From NCBI GenBank assembly GCA_965216535.1, contig OZ244175.1:5208001-5272000 (forward strand): 64,000 nucleotides of DNA, given 5' to 3'. This DNA is from Hoeflea_A sp965216535 (GTDB lineage: Bacteria > Pseudomonadota > Alphaproteobacteria > Rhizobiales > Rhizobiaceae). Under the pieces are notes generated by a model. That model was not told the origin of the DNA and searched no databases. It was given only the letters and a program-made list of their open reading frames with translations. Within the stretch, counting starts at the first letter, position 1. Each line of letters begins with the position of its first letter. Position numbers and translations under genes: made by a program. Positions 50,913-59,862 of this stretch are shown one piece after another.

Positions 50913-51833
50913 ATGCTGCCGTTGTGGATCGATTGCGATATGGGCTTCGACGACGTGCTCGCCGTGGAGATGGTTGCTCAGTCGGACAGAACCATAGCCG
51001 GCTGTTCGCTGGTTTTCGGCTGTGCGGACCTGTCTCAGGTCTGCAAGAACGCCGCGTCTTCGGCGACGATGCTCGACTGGCGTTTTCCGATTCACCCGGG
51101 AGCGGCCACGCCAATCGTGGGCGAGATCGAGACAGCCGAAAGAATTCTCGGGCCGACTGGTCTGCCGACAACAGGACGGCATTTGCCCAATGCTGATCTT
51201 CCAACGGACATTGTACCGGCATTCGTCGCCCTGACGCGCTGGCTGGAGCATGCGGACGGTCCTGTCGAATTCCTCGCTTTGGGCCCGCTGACGAACCTTG
51301 CCATCCTGAAGCTGGCCCGTCCGGACCTGTGTTCCAAGATCGGCAAGATTACCTGGATGGGCGGAGGTGCAACGCATGGCAACCACACGCCTTCGGCTGA
51401 GTTCAATGCGCTGGCGGACCCGGAAGCGGTCGCGATCGTGTGTACGGGAGAAATACCGTTTCGGATGGTCGATCTCGACGTCTGTCGACAAGTCACCGTG
51501 GCTCCCTCGGACCTGGAGGATCTGAAGTCGGGAACGGAAAAAGCGGACCTGTTGCATGACCTGTTTGCGGGATACATCGATATCGGCATCTCCCGAGGAC
51601 GAAAGGCCATGGCGCTCTACGATCCGGTCGCAGCCGCCGCGGTCATCAGCGAAAGCGCGGTGACGTTTGAACCCGTCAGGATCGACGTGGAATTGTCAGG
51701 CCATCACACCCGCGGCAGAACTGTCGTTAACAGCCGGCCCGACGCCACTCCCAACGCCTCAATAGGCACGAAAGCAGACGCAGACCAGATAAGGGCCATG
51801 GCGCTCAACGCCCTGAAGAGGGCTGCCGCATGA
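50913..51833 (+). CDS. Nucleoside hydrolase (IUNH family)
   Basis: 306 residues. The N-terminal Asp cluster reads DCDMGFDDVLAVEM where the classical motif is DTDPGxDDAxA. The remaining signatures GPLTNLAILKLA, ITWMGGGATHGNHTPSAEFNALADPEA and the late Asp (YDPVAAAAVI) are intact. Cleaves the N-glycosidic bond of nucleosides into base and ribose in the cytoplasm. Starts three bases after the ATPase stop and overlaps the adenine deaminase start by four. Confidence 0.92.
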   Translation: MLPLWIDCDMGFDDVLAVEMVAQSDRTIAGCSLVFGCADLSQVCKNAASSATMLDWRFPIHPGAATPIVGEIETAERILGPTGLPTTGRHLPNADLPTDIVPAFVALTRWLEHADGPVEFLALGPLTNLAILKLARPDLCSKIGKITWMGGGATHGNHTPSAEFNALADPEAVAIVCTGEIPFRMVDLDVCRQVTVAPSDLEDLKSGTEKADLLHDLFAGYIDIGISRGRKAMALYDPVAAAAVISESAVTFEPVRIDVELSGHHTRGRTVVNSRPDATPNASIGTKADADQIRAMALNALKRAAA

Positions 51834-53611
51834 AAGGACGAGAACCCTTCGATCTCGATGAGCGCGATCTTCGCGATCGTGCCGTTGCCGCGGCTCGTGG
51901 TGACGCGGCTTTCGATCTGCTGATCGAGAATGCGACGTTGTTTGACTCGGTGACCAGCGCTTTGCGATCCGCGGATATCGGCATTGTCGGCCCGCTGATT
52001 GCCAGCGTCCATCCCCGCGGCGCACGGTCTGATGCGGACAAGCGGCTGGAGGGGTCGGGCAAGATCGTCACGCCGGGGCTGATCGACACCCATATGCATA
52101 TCGAAAGCTCGATGGTGACGCCGGCGCACTATGCCGAGGCAGTGCTACCGCGCGGCGTCACCACCATCGTCTGGGACCCACACGAGCTTGCGAATGTCCA
52201 CGGCATTGCGGGCGTCGAATGGGCGATCGAAGCGACATCCAACCTGCCCTTGCGGTGCCTTTTGCTGGCGCCGTCCTGCGTGCCATCGGCGCCAGGCCAC
52301 GAACAAGCTGGCGCGGACTTCGACAACCAGGCGGTCGATGCACTGCTTCAGGATCCGGCGATTGTCGGTGTCGCCGAGATCATGAACATGCGCGGCGTCA
52401 TCGACCGCAGCCCTCGCATCAGCGGCATCGTGCAAGCCGGGCTGGCGTCCGGCAAACTACTCTGCGGGCACGCCCGCGGTCTGACTGGAGCAGATCTGGA
52501 GGCCTTCGCGACAGCCGGAGTCTCATCTGACCATGAACTCGTCTCCGCAGCGGACTTTCTGCACAAGCTTGAGGCGGGACTGACGATCGAACTGCGTGGT
52601 TCCCACGACCATCTGTTGCCCGAAATCGTGGCAGCGCTCAACAAATTGGGCCACCTTCCGCCGACCGTTACCCTGTGCACCGACGATGTCTTCCCTGACG
52701 ACCTCGCTCGCGACGGCGGTCTGGACGATGTCGTGCGTCGACTGGTTGGGCACGGCATGCCAACGTCCTGGGCCCTGAGAGCAGCAACGATCAACGCATC
52801 GCTGCGGCTGCAACGCCCGGATCTCGGCACCGTCGCTCCAGGACGGCGCGCAGACCTTGTTCTGTTTGAGGATCTGATAGAGCTCCGCGCCACCCAGGTC
52901 ATCGCGAACGGCCAGATTGTAGCCTCAGATGGGAAGCTGTCACACTCGCTTCCCGAACCTGAATCGGGCCAACTGCGCCATTCTCTGCACTGTCAGACTG
53001 TCAGCCCTGCCGATTTCCGGATCAAAAGTGAGGGCCGGCGCGTTCGCGTCGCAACCATCGATCAACCCCGGTTCACGCGCTGGGGCGAAGCAGAGGCCGC
53101 GGTGAAAGACGGTCACGTCGTACCTCCAGATTCAGCAACGCTGATCAGCGTGATCCATCGTCACGGACGCGCCGATCCTGTTCCCAGGACAGGCTTTCTC
53201 ACCGGTTGGGGCCAGTGGCGGGGCGCATTTTGCACCACGATCTCTCACGACAGCCACAATCTCACTGTCATCGGCGGCACCGAAACGGATATGGCAACGG
53301 CGGCCAATGCCGTCATCAAGATGGACGGCGGCATGGCTGTTGCGGTCGACGGGCAGGTCGTTGCCAGCTTGCCGCTGCCCCTCTCAGGACTTCTGTCGGA
53401 GGCGCCGATTTCATCCGTAGCGGACAAATTCGCCGCGATAAGGACAGCCATGGACTCCGTCGTCGATTGGCGGGAACCCTATCTGGTGTTCAAAGCCTGT
53501 TTCGGCACCGGTCTTGCCTGCAATGCCGGACCGCACCAGACGGATATGGGCATCGCCGATGTCAACCGCGATGCTCCGTTGGCGAGTCCAGTGCTGGAGA
53601 TCATTGAATAG
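51830..53611 (+). CDS. ade: Adenine deaminase
   Basis: 593 residues, bacterial Ade family (amidohydrolase fold). Metal-site text GLIDTHMHIESSMVTPAHYAEAVLPRG and WDPHELANVHGIAGVEW, then CGHARGLTGADLEAF, SSDHELVSAAD and the C-terminal GDM-type region GGMAVAVDGQVVASLPLPLSGL. Converts adenine to hypoxanthine and ammonia. With the nucleoside hydrolase this gives adenosine to adenine to hypoxanthine. Last gene of the lacI operon. Confidence 0.95.
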   Translation: MKGREPFDLDERDLRDRAVAAARGDAAFDLLIENATLFDSVTSALRSADIGIVGPLIASVHPRGARSDADKRLEGSGKIVTPGLIDTHMHIESSMVTPAHYAEAVLPRGVTTIVWDPHELANVHGIAGVEWAIEATSNLPLRCLLLAPSCVPSAPGHEQAGADFDNQAVDALLQDPAIVGVAEIMNMRGVIDRSPRISGIVQAGLASGKLLCGHARGLTGADLEAFATAGVSSDHELVSAADFLHKLEAGLTIELRGSHDHLLPEIVAALNKLGHLPPTVTLCTDDVFPDDLARDGGLDDVVRRLVGHGMPTSWALRAATINASLRLQRPDLGTVAPGRRADLVLFEDLIELRATQVIANGQIVASDGKLSHSLPEPESGQLRHSLHCQTVSPADFRIKSEGRRVRVATIDQPRFTRWGEAEAAVKDGHVVPPDSATLISVIHRHGRADPVPRTGFLTGWGQWRGAFCTTISHDSHNLTVIGGTETDMATAANAVIKMDGGMAVAVDGQVVASLPLPLSGLLSEAPISSVADKFAAIRTAMDSVVDWREPYLVFKACFGTGLACNAGPHQTDMGIADVNRDAPLASPVLEIIE

Positions 53612-53630
53612 GTGGCCAAGCCTCCGCGAT

Positions 53631-54398
53631 CTATCCTGCGGCAGCGGCGTAGGCTCGAAAGGCCTCGATCACGATAGCCGATGTCCCCTCGCCATGTTTG
53701 TCGAAGGTCGCTCGGAACCGGGCGTCACCTTCATACATATCGGCCAGCGCCGCCATCTGGCGAGGATTACAGGGGTAAAACCAGCGATCGATGAGGTCGG
53801 CGTAGGCGCGTGCATAGTGCAGCGCCGTTTTGCTTGAAGCCTCGCCGTCTTGTCTGGCCAGATCAGCGAAGCCCTTACAAATCGCATCGTGTTCGGTCTG
53901 GTAGCGCGCCCAATCTTCGTCGGAGTACTGTGAGGTTCGCTTCGCAGAAATGGCCCATTCCCTCGTTTCACCCCAACGGGCCTTTGCCTCATCTTCGAAT
54001 TGTGAAGGGTCGAACCCACCAAAAAGAGTTGTCATATCCATGTCCTTGCGTGGTTGACGATCGATGAGCGCAAGCGCTTCATCAATGCCACGGATCAAGG
54101 TCTCTGCACGTTCGATCTGATCGGCAACGGCCTTGCGCTGAGCAACCAGAACGGCGCGACGATCCAGGTTGGGATCATCCAGAAGCTTTGTGATCTCCGA
54201 CAAGGCCAATCCGAGCGTTCGGTAGGTCATGATCTGCTGCAATCTCAGAACGCAGTCTCTGTCATAGAGCCTTCGGCCCGATGTTCCGCGTTTCGCAGGT
54301 TTCAGCAGGCCGATATCGTCATAGTGGTGCAACGTGCGCACTGTGACGCCGGATTGTTTGGCCAATTGGCCGATTGTGAAGAGCTTGAGTCGTGACAT
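53631..54398 (-). CDS. MerR family regulator with TipAS-like domain
   Basis: 255 residues. N-terminal MerR helix-turn-helix FTIGQLAKQSGVTVRTLHHYDDIGLLKPAKR, coiled dimerisation helix (VLVAQRKAVADQIERAETLI), then a C-terminal TipAS-type domain (WARYQTEHDAICKGFADLAR, FYPCNPRQMAALADMYEGDARF). TipA relatives sense amphipathic antibiotics or other hydrophobic drugs and activate transport genes. No obvious target gene is adjacent. ATG 54398 follows GGAAGGATCC. Convergent with adenine deaminase. Confidence 0.9.
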   Translation of the reverse strand: MSRLKLFTIGQLAKQSGVTVRTLHHYDDIGLLKPAKRGTSGRRLYDRDCVLRLQQIMTYRTLGLALSEITKLLDDPNLDRRAVLVAQRKAVADQIERAETLIRGIDEALALIDRQPRKDMDMTTLFGGFDPSQFEDEAKARWGETREWAISAKRTSQYSDEDWARYQTEHDAICKGFADLARQDGEASSKTALHYARAYADLIDRWFYPCNPRQMAALADMYEGDARFRATFDKHGEGTSAIVIEAFRAYAAAAG

Positions 54399-54465
54399 GG
54401 ATCCTTCCATAGGACCTCACGTAACGTCAGGTTCAAGGCCTTGACCGACTTTTTGGGTCGAGGGA

Positions 54466-55635
54466 CTAAGCGGCGGCAAGTTGCCGTTGAACGAGCCTCA
54501 CCCAAAAGCCGACACCGGTCGGGATCGCAGCATCGTTGAAATCATAGGCCGTATTGTGGTGCAGAGCCCCGTCGACCGCCGGCCCATTGCCGAGCCAGAC
54601 ATAAGCCCCGGGCCGGTCGGCGCAAAAGAACGCGAAGTCATCTCCGGCCGTCGACGGAGGAAACTCGCTGAGCACGCCGCCGTCGCAAACGTCCTGGGCC
54701 GCGGCACGCGCATCCTCGGTAACGGTTGGATCGTTGAGGACCGGCGGGATCCTTCGGATATAGCGATACGAAGCCCGCACGCCGAACATTGCCGCGGCTC
54801 CTTGTGCCAGGCGCTCGAGTTCGGCTTCGAGCTGGTCGCGGACACTCGGCGAATAGGCCCGCGCCGTCCCGCCGATTTCGATCGTGTCCGGGATCACATT
54901 GAGGGCCTTGGGGTCGCCTGCGTGCACCGAACAGGCGCTAACCACGGCAGGCTGCAAGGGATCGACGACCCGGCCGACAATCGATTGAAGCGAGGCAAGG
55001 AAATGGCCGCCGGCGGTCACCGCATCGCGGCCGAGATGCGGCTTGGCGCCATGGGTTCCCTCCCCGGCGAATGTCACGATCCAGGAATCCGAGCTTGCCA
55101 ATTGCGGCCCGGCAACGACCGCCATCTCGTCAGGTGCAAGGCCAGGCATGTTGTGAAGGCCGAAGACACGATCGCAGGGAAATTGCTCGAACAGCCCTTC
55201 TTCGACCATGCGGACAGCGCCACCGCGCCCTTCTTCCGCCGGTTGGAAGATGAAGTGGACGGTACCGGAAAAGTCGTCTGACTGCGCGAGGTGTCTTGCC
55301 GCGCCAAGAAGCATGGTCGTATGGCCATCATGGCCGCAGGCATGCATCTTGCCATCGACGGTCGATTTGTACGGCCGGTCGGCGGTTTCCGGCATGGCCA
55401 GCGCATCCATGTCGGCCCTCAAACCGATCGTGCGACCGCCCTCGCCGCGTGTGAGCGAGCCGACAACACCTGTTCCGCCAAGCCCGCGATGCACGGCGAG
55501 GCCTGCACTTTGCAAATGTCGCGCAACAATATCTGCCGTGCGTTCTTCCTCGAATCCCAGTTCCGGATGGGCATGCAGATCACGGCGCAATGCGGTCAGG
55601 TATTCCAGTTCGTCGGAGGTCAGGTCGAACGGCAT
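54466..55635 (-). CDS. M20 family amidohydrolase (hippurate/IAA-amino acid hydrolase-like)
   Basis: 389 residues. The metal site is MHACGHDGHTTMLLGAARHL (Cys and His), followed by the Glu pair in FQPAEEGRGGAVRMV, the His in GLHNMPGLAPDEMAV, and the C-terminal His in LHHNTAYDFNDAAIPTGV. Dimetal aminoacylase that cleaves N-acyl or N-aryl amino acids. Start ATG 55635 (MPFDLTS); the frame open to 55833 runs into the divergent phosphoribosyltransferase gene and is not used. Confidence 0.9.
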   Translation of the reverse strand: MPFDLTSDELEYLTALRRDLHAHPELGFEEERTADIVARHLQSAGLAVHRGLGGTGVVGSLTRGEGGRTIGLRADMDALAMPETADRPYKSTVDGKMHACGHDGHTTMLLGAARHLAQSDDFSGTVHFIFQPAEEGRGGAVRMVEEGLFEQFPCDRVFGLHNMPGLAPDEMAVVAGPQLASSDSWIVTFAGEGTHGAKPHLGRDAVTAGGHFLASLQSIVGRVVDPLQPAVVSACSVHAGDPKALNVIPDTIEIGGTARAYSPSVRDQLEAELERLAQGAAAMFGVRASYRYIRRIPPVLNDPTVTEDARAAAQDVCDGGVLSEFPPSTAGDDFAFFCADRPGAYVWLGNGPAVDGALHHNTAYDFNDAAIPTGVGFWVRLVQRQLAAA

Positions 55636-55710
55636 CGAAAGTCGGTTCCTTTTGCGATGATCGAAAGAGTCGGTTATGCCGGCTGGAACGGGCTGACAGG
55701 GAACACACCG

Positions 55711-56409
55711 ATGAGCGAAGACATCGCCCCTCAGGCATTCTGGCAGACTATAGAGGATGCCGGCACCTATGAAGAAGACCCACCTGGCGGCTTTCGCGGT
55801 TTTTTTCCAGCACAGCTGCCGGACGGTCGCCAATTGGTGCTGCCGATCCGCGAACGCGGCTATGGCGAAGCGCTGGCTTCACTGATCATCAACCAGGCGA
55901 GTTTCATCGTGCTCGACACCCTGGCCGAAGCCCTGGCGAACTTGGCGCGAGATCACGCGCCCGACATCGTCGTCGCCATGCCGACCCTGGGCCTGGCGCT
56001 GGCGGAGCAAACGGCGCGAAGGTTGGGGCATGACCGCTATGTGCCGCTCAGCACGTCGCGAAAGTTCTGGTATGACGAAGCCCTTTCCGTCCCAATGCGA
56101 TCGATCACCAGTCCGGATCAGGAAAAGCACCTCTTCATGGATCCGCGCATGCTGCCGTTGCTGGAAAACCGGTCCATATTCCTGATCGACGATGCGCTCA
56201 GCACCGGAACGTCGATCCTGGCCGGCTGCCGGCTACTGGAAAAGTGCGCTAGCAAACCAAGCCTCATCGGCTGCGCGATGCTGCAAACAGACAGATGGCG
56301 CGCAGCACTTCAGGACTACGATAAGACTCTCGCCGAGAAGGTCCTTGGTGTTTTCAAGTCGCCACGCCTTTCACAAACCGACGAAGGCGGTTGGCGGCCG
56401 CAGGCTTAG
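55711..56409 (+). CDS. Phosphoribosyltransferase family protein
   Basis: 232 residues. PRPP-binding motif IFLIDDALSTGTS at about 156-168, with the hood region IVVAMPTLGLALAEQTARRLG and the flexible-loop KFWYDEAL. A type I phosphoribosyltransferase that joins a base to PRPP. Base specificity is not clear; adenine or xanthine-type salvage would fit the adenine deaminase operon nearby. AGGGAACACACCG precedes ATG 55711. An in-frame ATG at 55657 is possible. Divergent from the M20 gene by 75 bases. Confidence 0.85.
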   Translation: MSEDIAPQAFWQTIEDAGTYEEDPPGGFRGFFPAQLPDGRQLVLPIRERGYGEALASLIINQASFIVLDTLAEALANLARDHAPDIVVAMPTLGLALAEQTARRLGHDRYVPLSTSRKFWYDEALSVPMRSITSPDQEKHLFMDPRMLPLLENRSIFLIDDALSTGTSILAGCRLLEKCASKPSLIGCAMLQTDRWRAALQDYDKTLAEKVLGVFKSPRLSQTDEGGWRPQA

Positions 56410-56454
56410 CGGCGGCCTGCATGATTGATTCAAGACAGCTGGCTAAACCCTTGT

Positions 56455-57087
56455 TTAGGCTGGCTTCACGGCATCCGGATGGGCATCGGCGAAGGACTTC
56501 AGGTCCGCACAGCGTTCGGCGATGGCCGTGAGTTTCGGGCAAGCGGAATAGTCGGCGCCCCAGCGATCCGCATTGTAGATTTGCGGCACGAGGCAGATGT
56601 CGGCGAGGCCCGGACTGTCGCCATGACAGAACTGACCGGTGTCCGGACTGTCCAGCATGGCTTCGAAAGCGGCCAGGCCGCGACTGATATATCGCTGCAT
56701 CCATTCGCTTCTGACGGCATCGCCGCCACCGGTCAATTCCATGACGTGCGAGACGACCGATAGATTGCAAACCGGGTGGATTTCCATGGCTATCGCCGCA
56801 GCCAGAGCTCGTACTCGCTGGCGACCGAGCGCGTCCTTGGGCAAGAGGTCGGCTTCCCGGGTTTCATCAAGGTATTCGATGATCGCAAGAGACTGCGTCA
56901 GCACCTGACCGTCTATTTCAAGCGCCGGCACCAGCCCCTGCGGATTGCGTGCCAGGTGCTCGTTAGACCTGTGCTCTTTCTCCAGAAGATTGACCGAACG
57001 GGCTTCGTATTCGATGCCGAGCATGTTCAGGGCGATACGCACCCGGTAGCTGGCAGAAGACCGCCAATAGTCATAGAGCACCGTCAT
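56455..57087 (-). CDS. maiA: Maleylacetoacetate isomerase (GST zeta)
   Basis: 210 residues. The zeta-class glutathione motif SSASYRVRIALNMLGIEYE begins at residue 10; NPQGLVPALEIDGQVLTQSLAIIEYLDE follows, and the C-terminal helical domain has PGLADICLVPQIYNADRWG. Isomerises maleylacetoacetate to fumarylacetoacetate with glutathione. Last gene of the homogentisate operon; start overlaps the DUF2783 stop by four bases. Confidence 0.94.
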   Translation of the reverse strand: MTVLYDYWRSSASYRVRIALNMLGIEYEARSVNLLEKEHRSNEHLARNPQGLVPALEIDGQVLTQSLAIIEYLDETREADLLPKDALGRQRVRALAAAIAMEIHPVCNLSVVSHVMELTGGGDAVRSEWMQRYISRGLAAFEAMLDSPDTGQFCHGDSPGLADICLVPQIYNADRWGADYSACPKLTAIAERCADLKSFADAHPDAVKPA

Positions 57088-57287
57088 TTGCCAACCTCCA
57101 CTGCGGCGTCAAGCACGGTCCGCAACACATCGATGTCGCCGACCTGGTTGGCGAGCATCAGTACCAGCCGGGCATTCAGCCGCTGCGACTCCTCCGGCGT
57201 CAGCCCTTCATGGGCCTCCATCAGGAGATGGTAGAAGTCGTCACGGTCTGCGCCGAGCCCATCTCGCATCAGCGGATCGTCGGTCAT
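57084..57287 (-). CDS. DUF2783 small protein, possible hydroxylase coupling protein (MhaB-like)
   Basis: 67 residues: DDFYHLLMEAHEGLTPEES and LNARLVLMLANQVGDIDVL are typical DUF2783 text. It is four-base overlapped on both sides, between the flavoprotein hydroxylase and maiA. In Pseudomonas putida a flavoprotein (MhaA) works with a very small coupling protein (MhaB) to convert 3-hydroxyphenylacetate to homogentisate. Size and position here match that pair; I infer the equivalence and have not aligned the proteins. Confidence 0.8.
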   Translation of the reverse strand: MTDDPLMRDGLGADRDDFYHLLMEAHEGLTPEESQRLNARLVLMLANQVGDIDVLRTVLDAAVEVGK

Positions 57288-58894
57288 TGGGTCCGGCCTC
57301 CTGCCCTTTCGAGTGCCGTTTTCAAGTCGGCATCGGTGACCGTGCCATCGAAGCGAGCCGCCACATGCTGGTCCGGCCGCACCAGGTAAGCCACGCCGTC
57401 GCCGTAGCGATCGAATGCGAAGCCGTCTGTGTCTGCCAGATCACCTTGCCTGCCGACCGCCACATGCTTCACCGGCAAGGGGTCCGGCAAAGTGACGGGG
57501 CCGAAAGTCAAAAGCAGAAACGAGCCGCCAATGTGATTGAGGAGCCAGGTTTTCTCGCCATGGGCAACCAGCGGAGCGTCCAGACAGGGCGCGCCGGGTT
57601 CAAGACCGACGGAGCGGTCTCCCGCCGGCGTCTGCAACGCCTGACCCTCAAGGGAACAAGGCTCTGACAGACGGCCGGAATTCACCAGTCGACGGGCAAA
57701 AGGCATGGTCTCAGCGAGCAACAGCGTCTCGTTGCGGAAGGTCGCCTCCATCTCCGATTTCGGGGTCATGAAATTCGTCGCCCGCGAGGAGTTCAGGATG
57801 TTTTCTTCCGAACCGTGACGACGCTCCTGGTCATAGGTTTCCAGCAGGTCGTCCCCCGCATCGCCCTTGATCACCGCCGCCAGTTTCCAACACAGATTAT
57901 CGATATCCTGGATCCCGCCATTGCCGCCACGGGCCCCGAAGGGCGAAACCACGTGGGCGCTGTCTCCGGCGAAGATCATCCGGCCATGGACAAAATGATC
58001 CAGCTTGGCGCAGGTGAACTTGTAAATGCTCATCCAATCGAGGGTGAATGGCTTGTCGCCCATCACGGCCTTGATACGGGGCAGCACGTTCTCCTCGCGC
58101 TTTTCCTCCGTCGCGTCCGCATCCGGCCCAAGCTGCAGGTCGAGGCGGTAGATGTTGTCCGGCTGCTTGTGCAGAAGGGCCGACTGACCGTTGTGGAACG
58201 GTGGGTCGAACCAGAACCAGCGCTCCGGATGCTCCGTCACGAAGGGACTTTGCTCCATCTCCACGTCGGCAATCAGGAACTGCTCCTCGAACGTATGCCC
58301 CTCGAAGGGCAGACCCATGCGCTTTCGTGTGGGTGATCCGGCGCCATCGCAGGCCACGACATAGTCCGCGGTCAGCCTGTAGGGCCCATCCGGCGTCTCG
58401 ACCTCCAGAGTCACCCCATCTTCCGCGATCGTGTGCCCGACGACCTTGTTCTTGAACCGCAGTTCGATCAGCTCCGGGAACTCGCGTGCGCGGTCGACCA
58501 GGTACTCCTCGACATAGTATTGCTGCAGATTGATGAAGGCCGGCATCTTGTGGCCCTCCTCCGGCAGCAGGTCGAAATTGTAGACTTCCTTGTCGCTGTG
58601 AAACAGGCGGCCGACCTTCCAGGTCACGCCCTTTGCCAGCATGCGATCGCCAACGCCGAGTCGATCGAAGATCTCAAGCGTGCGTTTCGACCAGCAGATG
58701 GCACGTGAGCCGACGGAGACGACGTTGTTGTCATCGAGCACGACAACGGGTGTGTCATGCATGGCCAAGTCGATGGCGGCGGCAAGGCCGATGGGCCCTG
58801 CGCCGATGATCACCACCGGATAGCGCGCGGCAGCATTCCCGGCGATCTCCGGCGGTGTCACATAGTCATAGGGTTCGTAGTGATATTGCGCCAT
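57284..58894 (-). CDS. FAD-dependent aromatic hydroxylase (MhaA/MhpA-like)
   Basis: 536 residues. The GxGxxG dinucleotide motif is VVIIGAGPIGLAAAIDLAMHD near residue 25, the DG motif YVVACDGAGSPTRKRMG near 190, and the GD motif GRMIFAGDSAHVVSPFGARG near 310. A thioredoxin-like C-terminal domain follows, as in MhpA and phenol hydroxylases. Hydroxylates a phenol with NAD(P)H and O2. Genome context (homogentisate operon, DUF2783 partner) points to 3-hydroxyphenylacetate 6-hydroxylase. ATG 58894 is chosen; a start at 58921 would overlap the MBL gene. Confidence 0.88.
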   Translation of the reverse strand: MAQYHYEPYDYVTPPEIAGNAAARYPVVIIGAGPIGLAAAIDLAMHDTPVVVLDDNNVVSVGSRAICWSKRTLEIFDRLGVGDRMLAKGVTWKVGRLFHSDKEVYNFDLLPEEGHKMPAFINLQQYYVEEYLVDRAREFPELIELRFKNKVVGHTIAEDGVTLEVETPDGPYRLTADYVVACDGAGSPTRKRMGLPFEGHTFEEQFLIADVEMEQSPFVTEHPERWFWFDPPFHNGQSALLHKQPDNIYRLDLQLGPDADATEEKREENVLPRIKAVMGDKPFTLDWMSIYKFTCAKLDHFVHGRMIFAGDSAHVVSPFGARGGNGGIQDIDNLCWKLAAVIKGDAGDDLLETYDQERRHGSEENILNSSRATNFMTPKSEMEATFRNETLLLAETMPFARRLVNSGRLSEPCSLEGQALQTPAGDRSVGLEPGAPCLDAPLVAHGEKTWLLNHIGGSFLLLTFGPVTLPDPLPVKHVAVGRQGDLADTDGFAFDRYGDGVAYLVRPDQHVAARFDGTVTDADLKTALERAGGRTQ

Positions 58895-58899
58895 GGTCT

Positions 58900-59850
58900 T
58901 CAGCCCTGAAGCGCTTCCCACATTTCCTTGTCACGCTGCGCCGTCCAGATGCGAGGCGTATCGATATCGCGGGCTTCGTCATAGGCTCGTGCGACGTTGA
59001 ACGGCAGGCAGTGCTCGTAAATGGCATAGTCCGCGAACTTGTCATCGCAGGCTGCTCGGCAGGCGTCCCAGGCGTCCTTGAGCGAACCACCTCGGAGCGC
59101 CACCTGGGCAACCGGGCGGTATGTCGAGAGCAAAAAGTCCTTGGTGCGGTCCAGGGCTTCGTTCACCATCGCCTTTCCGACAAGTGCGTCGCCGCGGCCC
59201 GGTGCGATGGCATCGACGTCGAAGCGGCGGATCGCCTCCAAAGTGCCCGGCCAGTCATGGAAATGGCCGTCGCCGCAATAGCATGCTGACTTGTACTCGA
59301 CGATATCGCCGGTGAACATGACGTTGGAATCCGGCACATAGGCGACGATATCGCCTGCCGTATGGGCTCGACCCAGATGCATCAGGTCGACCCGGCGGTT
59401 GCCGAGGTAAACCGTCATGCGATCGTTGAACGTCGTCGTCGGCCAGGTCAGGCCTGGAATTTCCTCGTGTCCCTGGAACAGCCGCGGGAAACGGTCGAAT
59501 TCCGAATCCCAATCTTCCTGACCGCGCTCGACCACCATCGATCGCGCCTTCTCGCTCATAATGACCTGCGGCGCTTCGTAGGCGGAGGCACCCAGGACGC
59601 GCACGGCGTGATAGTGGGTCATCACAAGGTGACTGATCGGTTTGTCGGTAACGGAACGAACCTTCTCGATCACCTTGCGGGCGAGACGTGGCGTTGCCTG
59701 CGCCTCGATCACCATCACGGAATCGTCGCCGATGATGATCCCCGAATTGGGGTCGCCCTCGGCCGTAAAGGCCCAAAGATCGCTGCCGATTTCCGTGAAC
59801 GAGATCTGCTTTTCCGCAAGATCGCCCTGTGATGCAAAGGCTTTTGCCAT
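58900..59850 (-). CDS. MBL-fold protein with altered metal site
   Basis: 316 residues of the metallo-beta-lactamase fold. The canonical HxHxDH reads HYHAVR (His79, His81 kept; the Asp and second His positions are Val83 and Arg84). His163 (GRAHTAGD) and Asp182 (MFTGDIV) are kept, but the last ligand is Arg219 in PGRGDA where PGHG is expected. So at most part of one zinc site remains. Lies between fahA and the hydroxylase in the operon, start preceded by AGGGAGAGAACACC. It may be a non-hydrolytic, differently metallated or accessory protein; function unknown. Confidence 0.88.
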   Translation of the reverse strand: MAKAFASQGDLAEKQISFTEIGSDLWAFTAEGDPNSGIIIGDDSVMVIEAQATPRLARKVIEKVRSVTDKPISHLVMTHYHAVRVLGASAYEAPQVIMSEKARSMVVERGQEDWDSEFDRFPRLFQGHEEIPGLTWPTTTFNDRMTVYLGNRRVDLMHLGRAHTAGDIVAYVPDSNVMFTGDIVEYKSACYCGDGHFHDWPGTLEAIRRFDVDAIAPGRGDALVGKAMVNEALDRTKDFLLSTYRPVAQVALRGGSLKDAWDACRAACDDKFADYAIYEHCLPFNVARAYDEARDIDTPRIWTAQRDKEMWEALQG

Positions 59851-59862
59851 GGTGTTCTCTCC

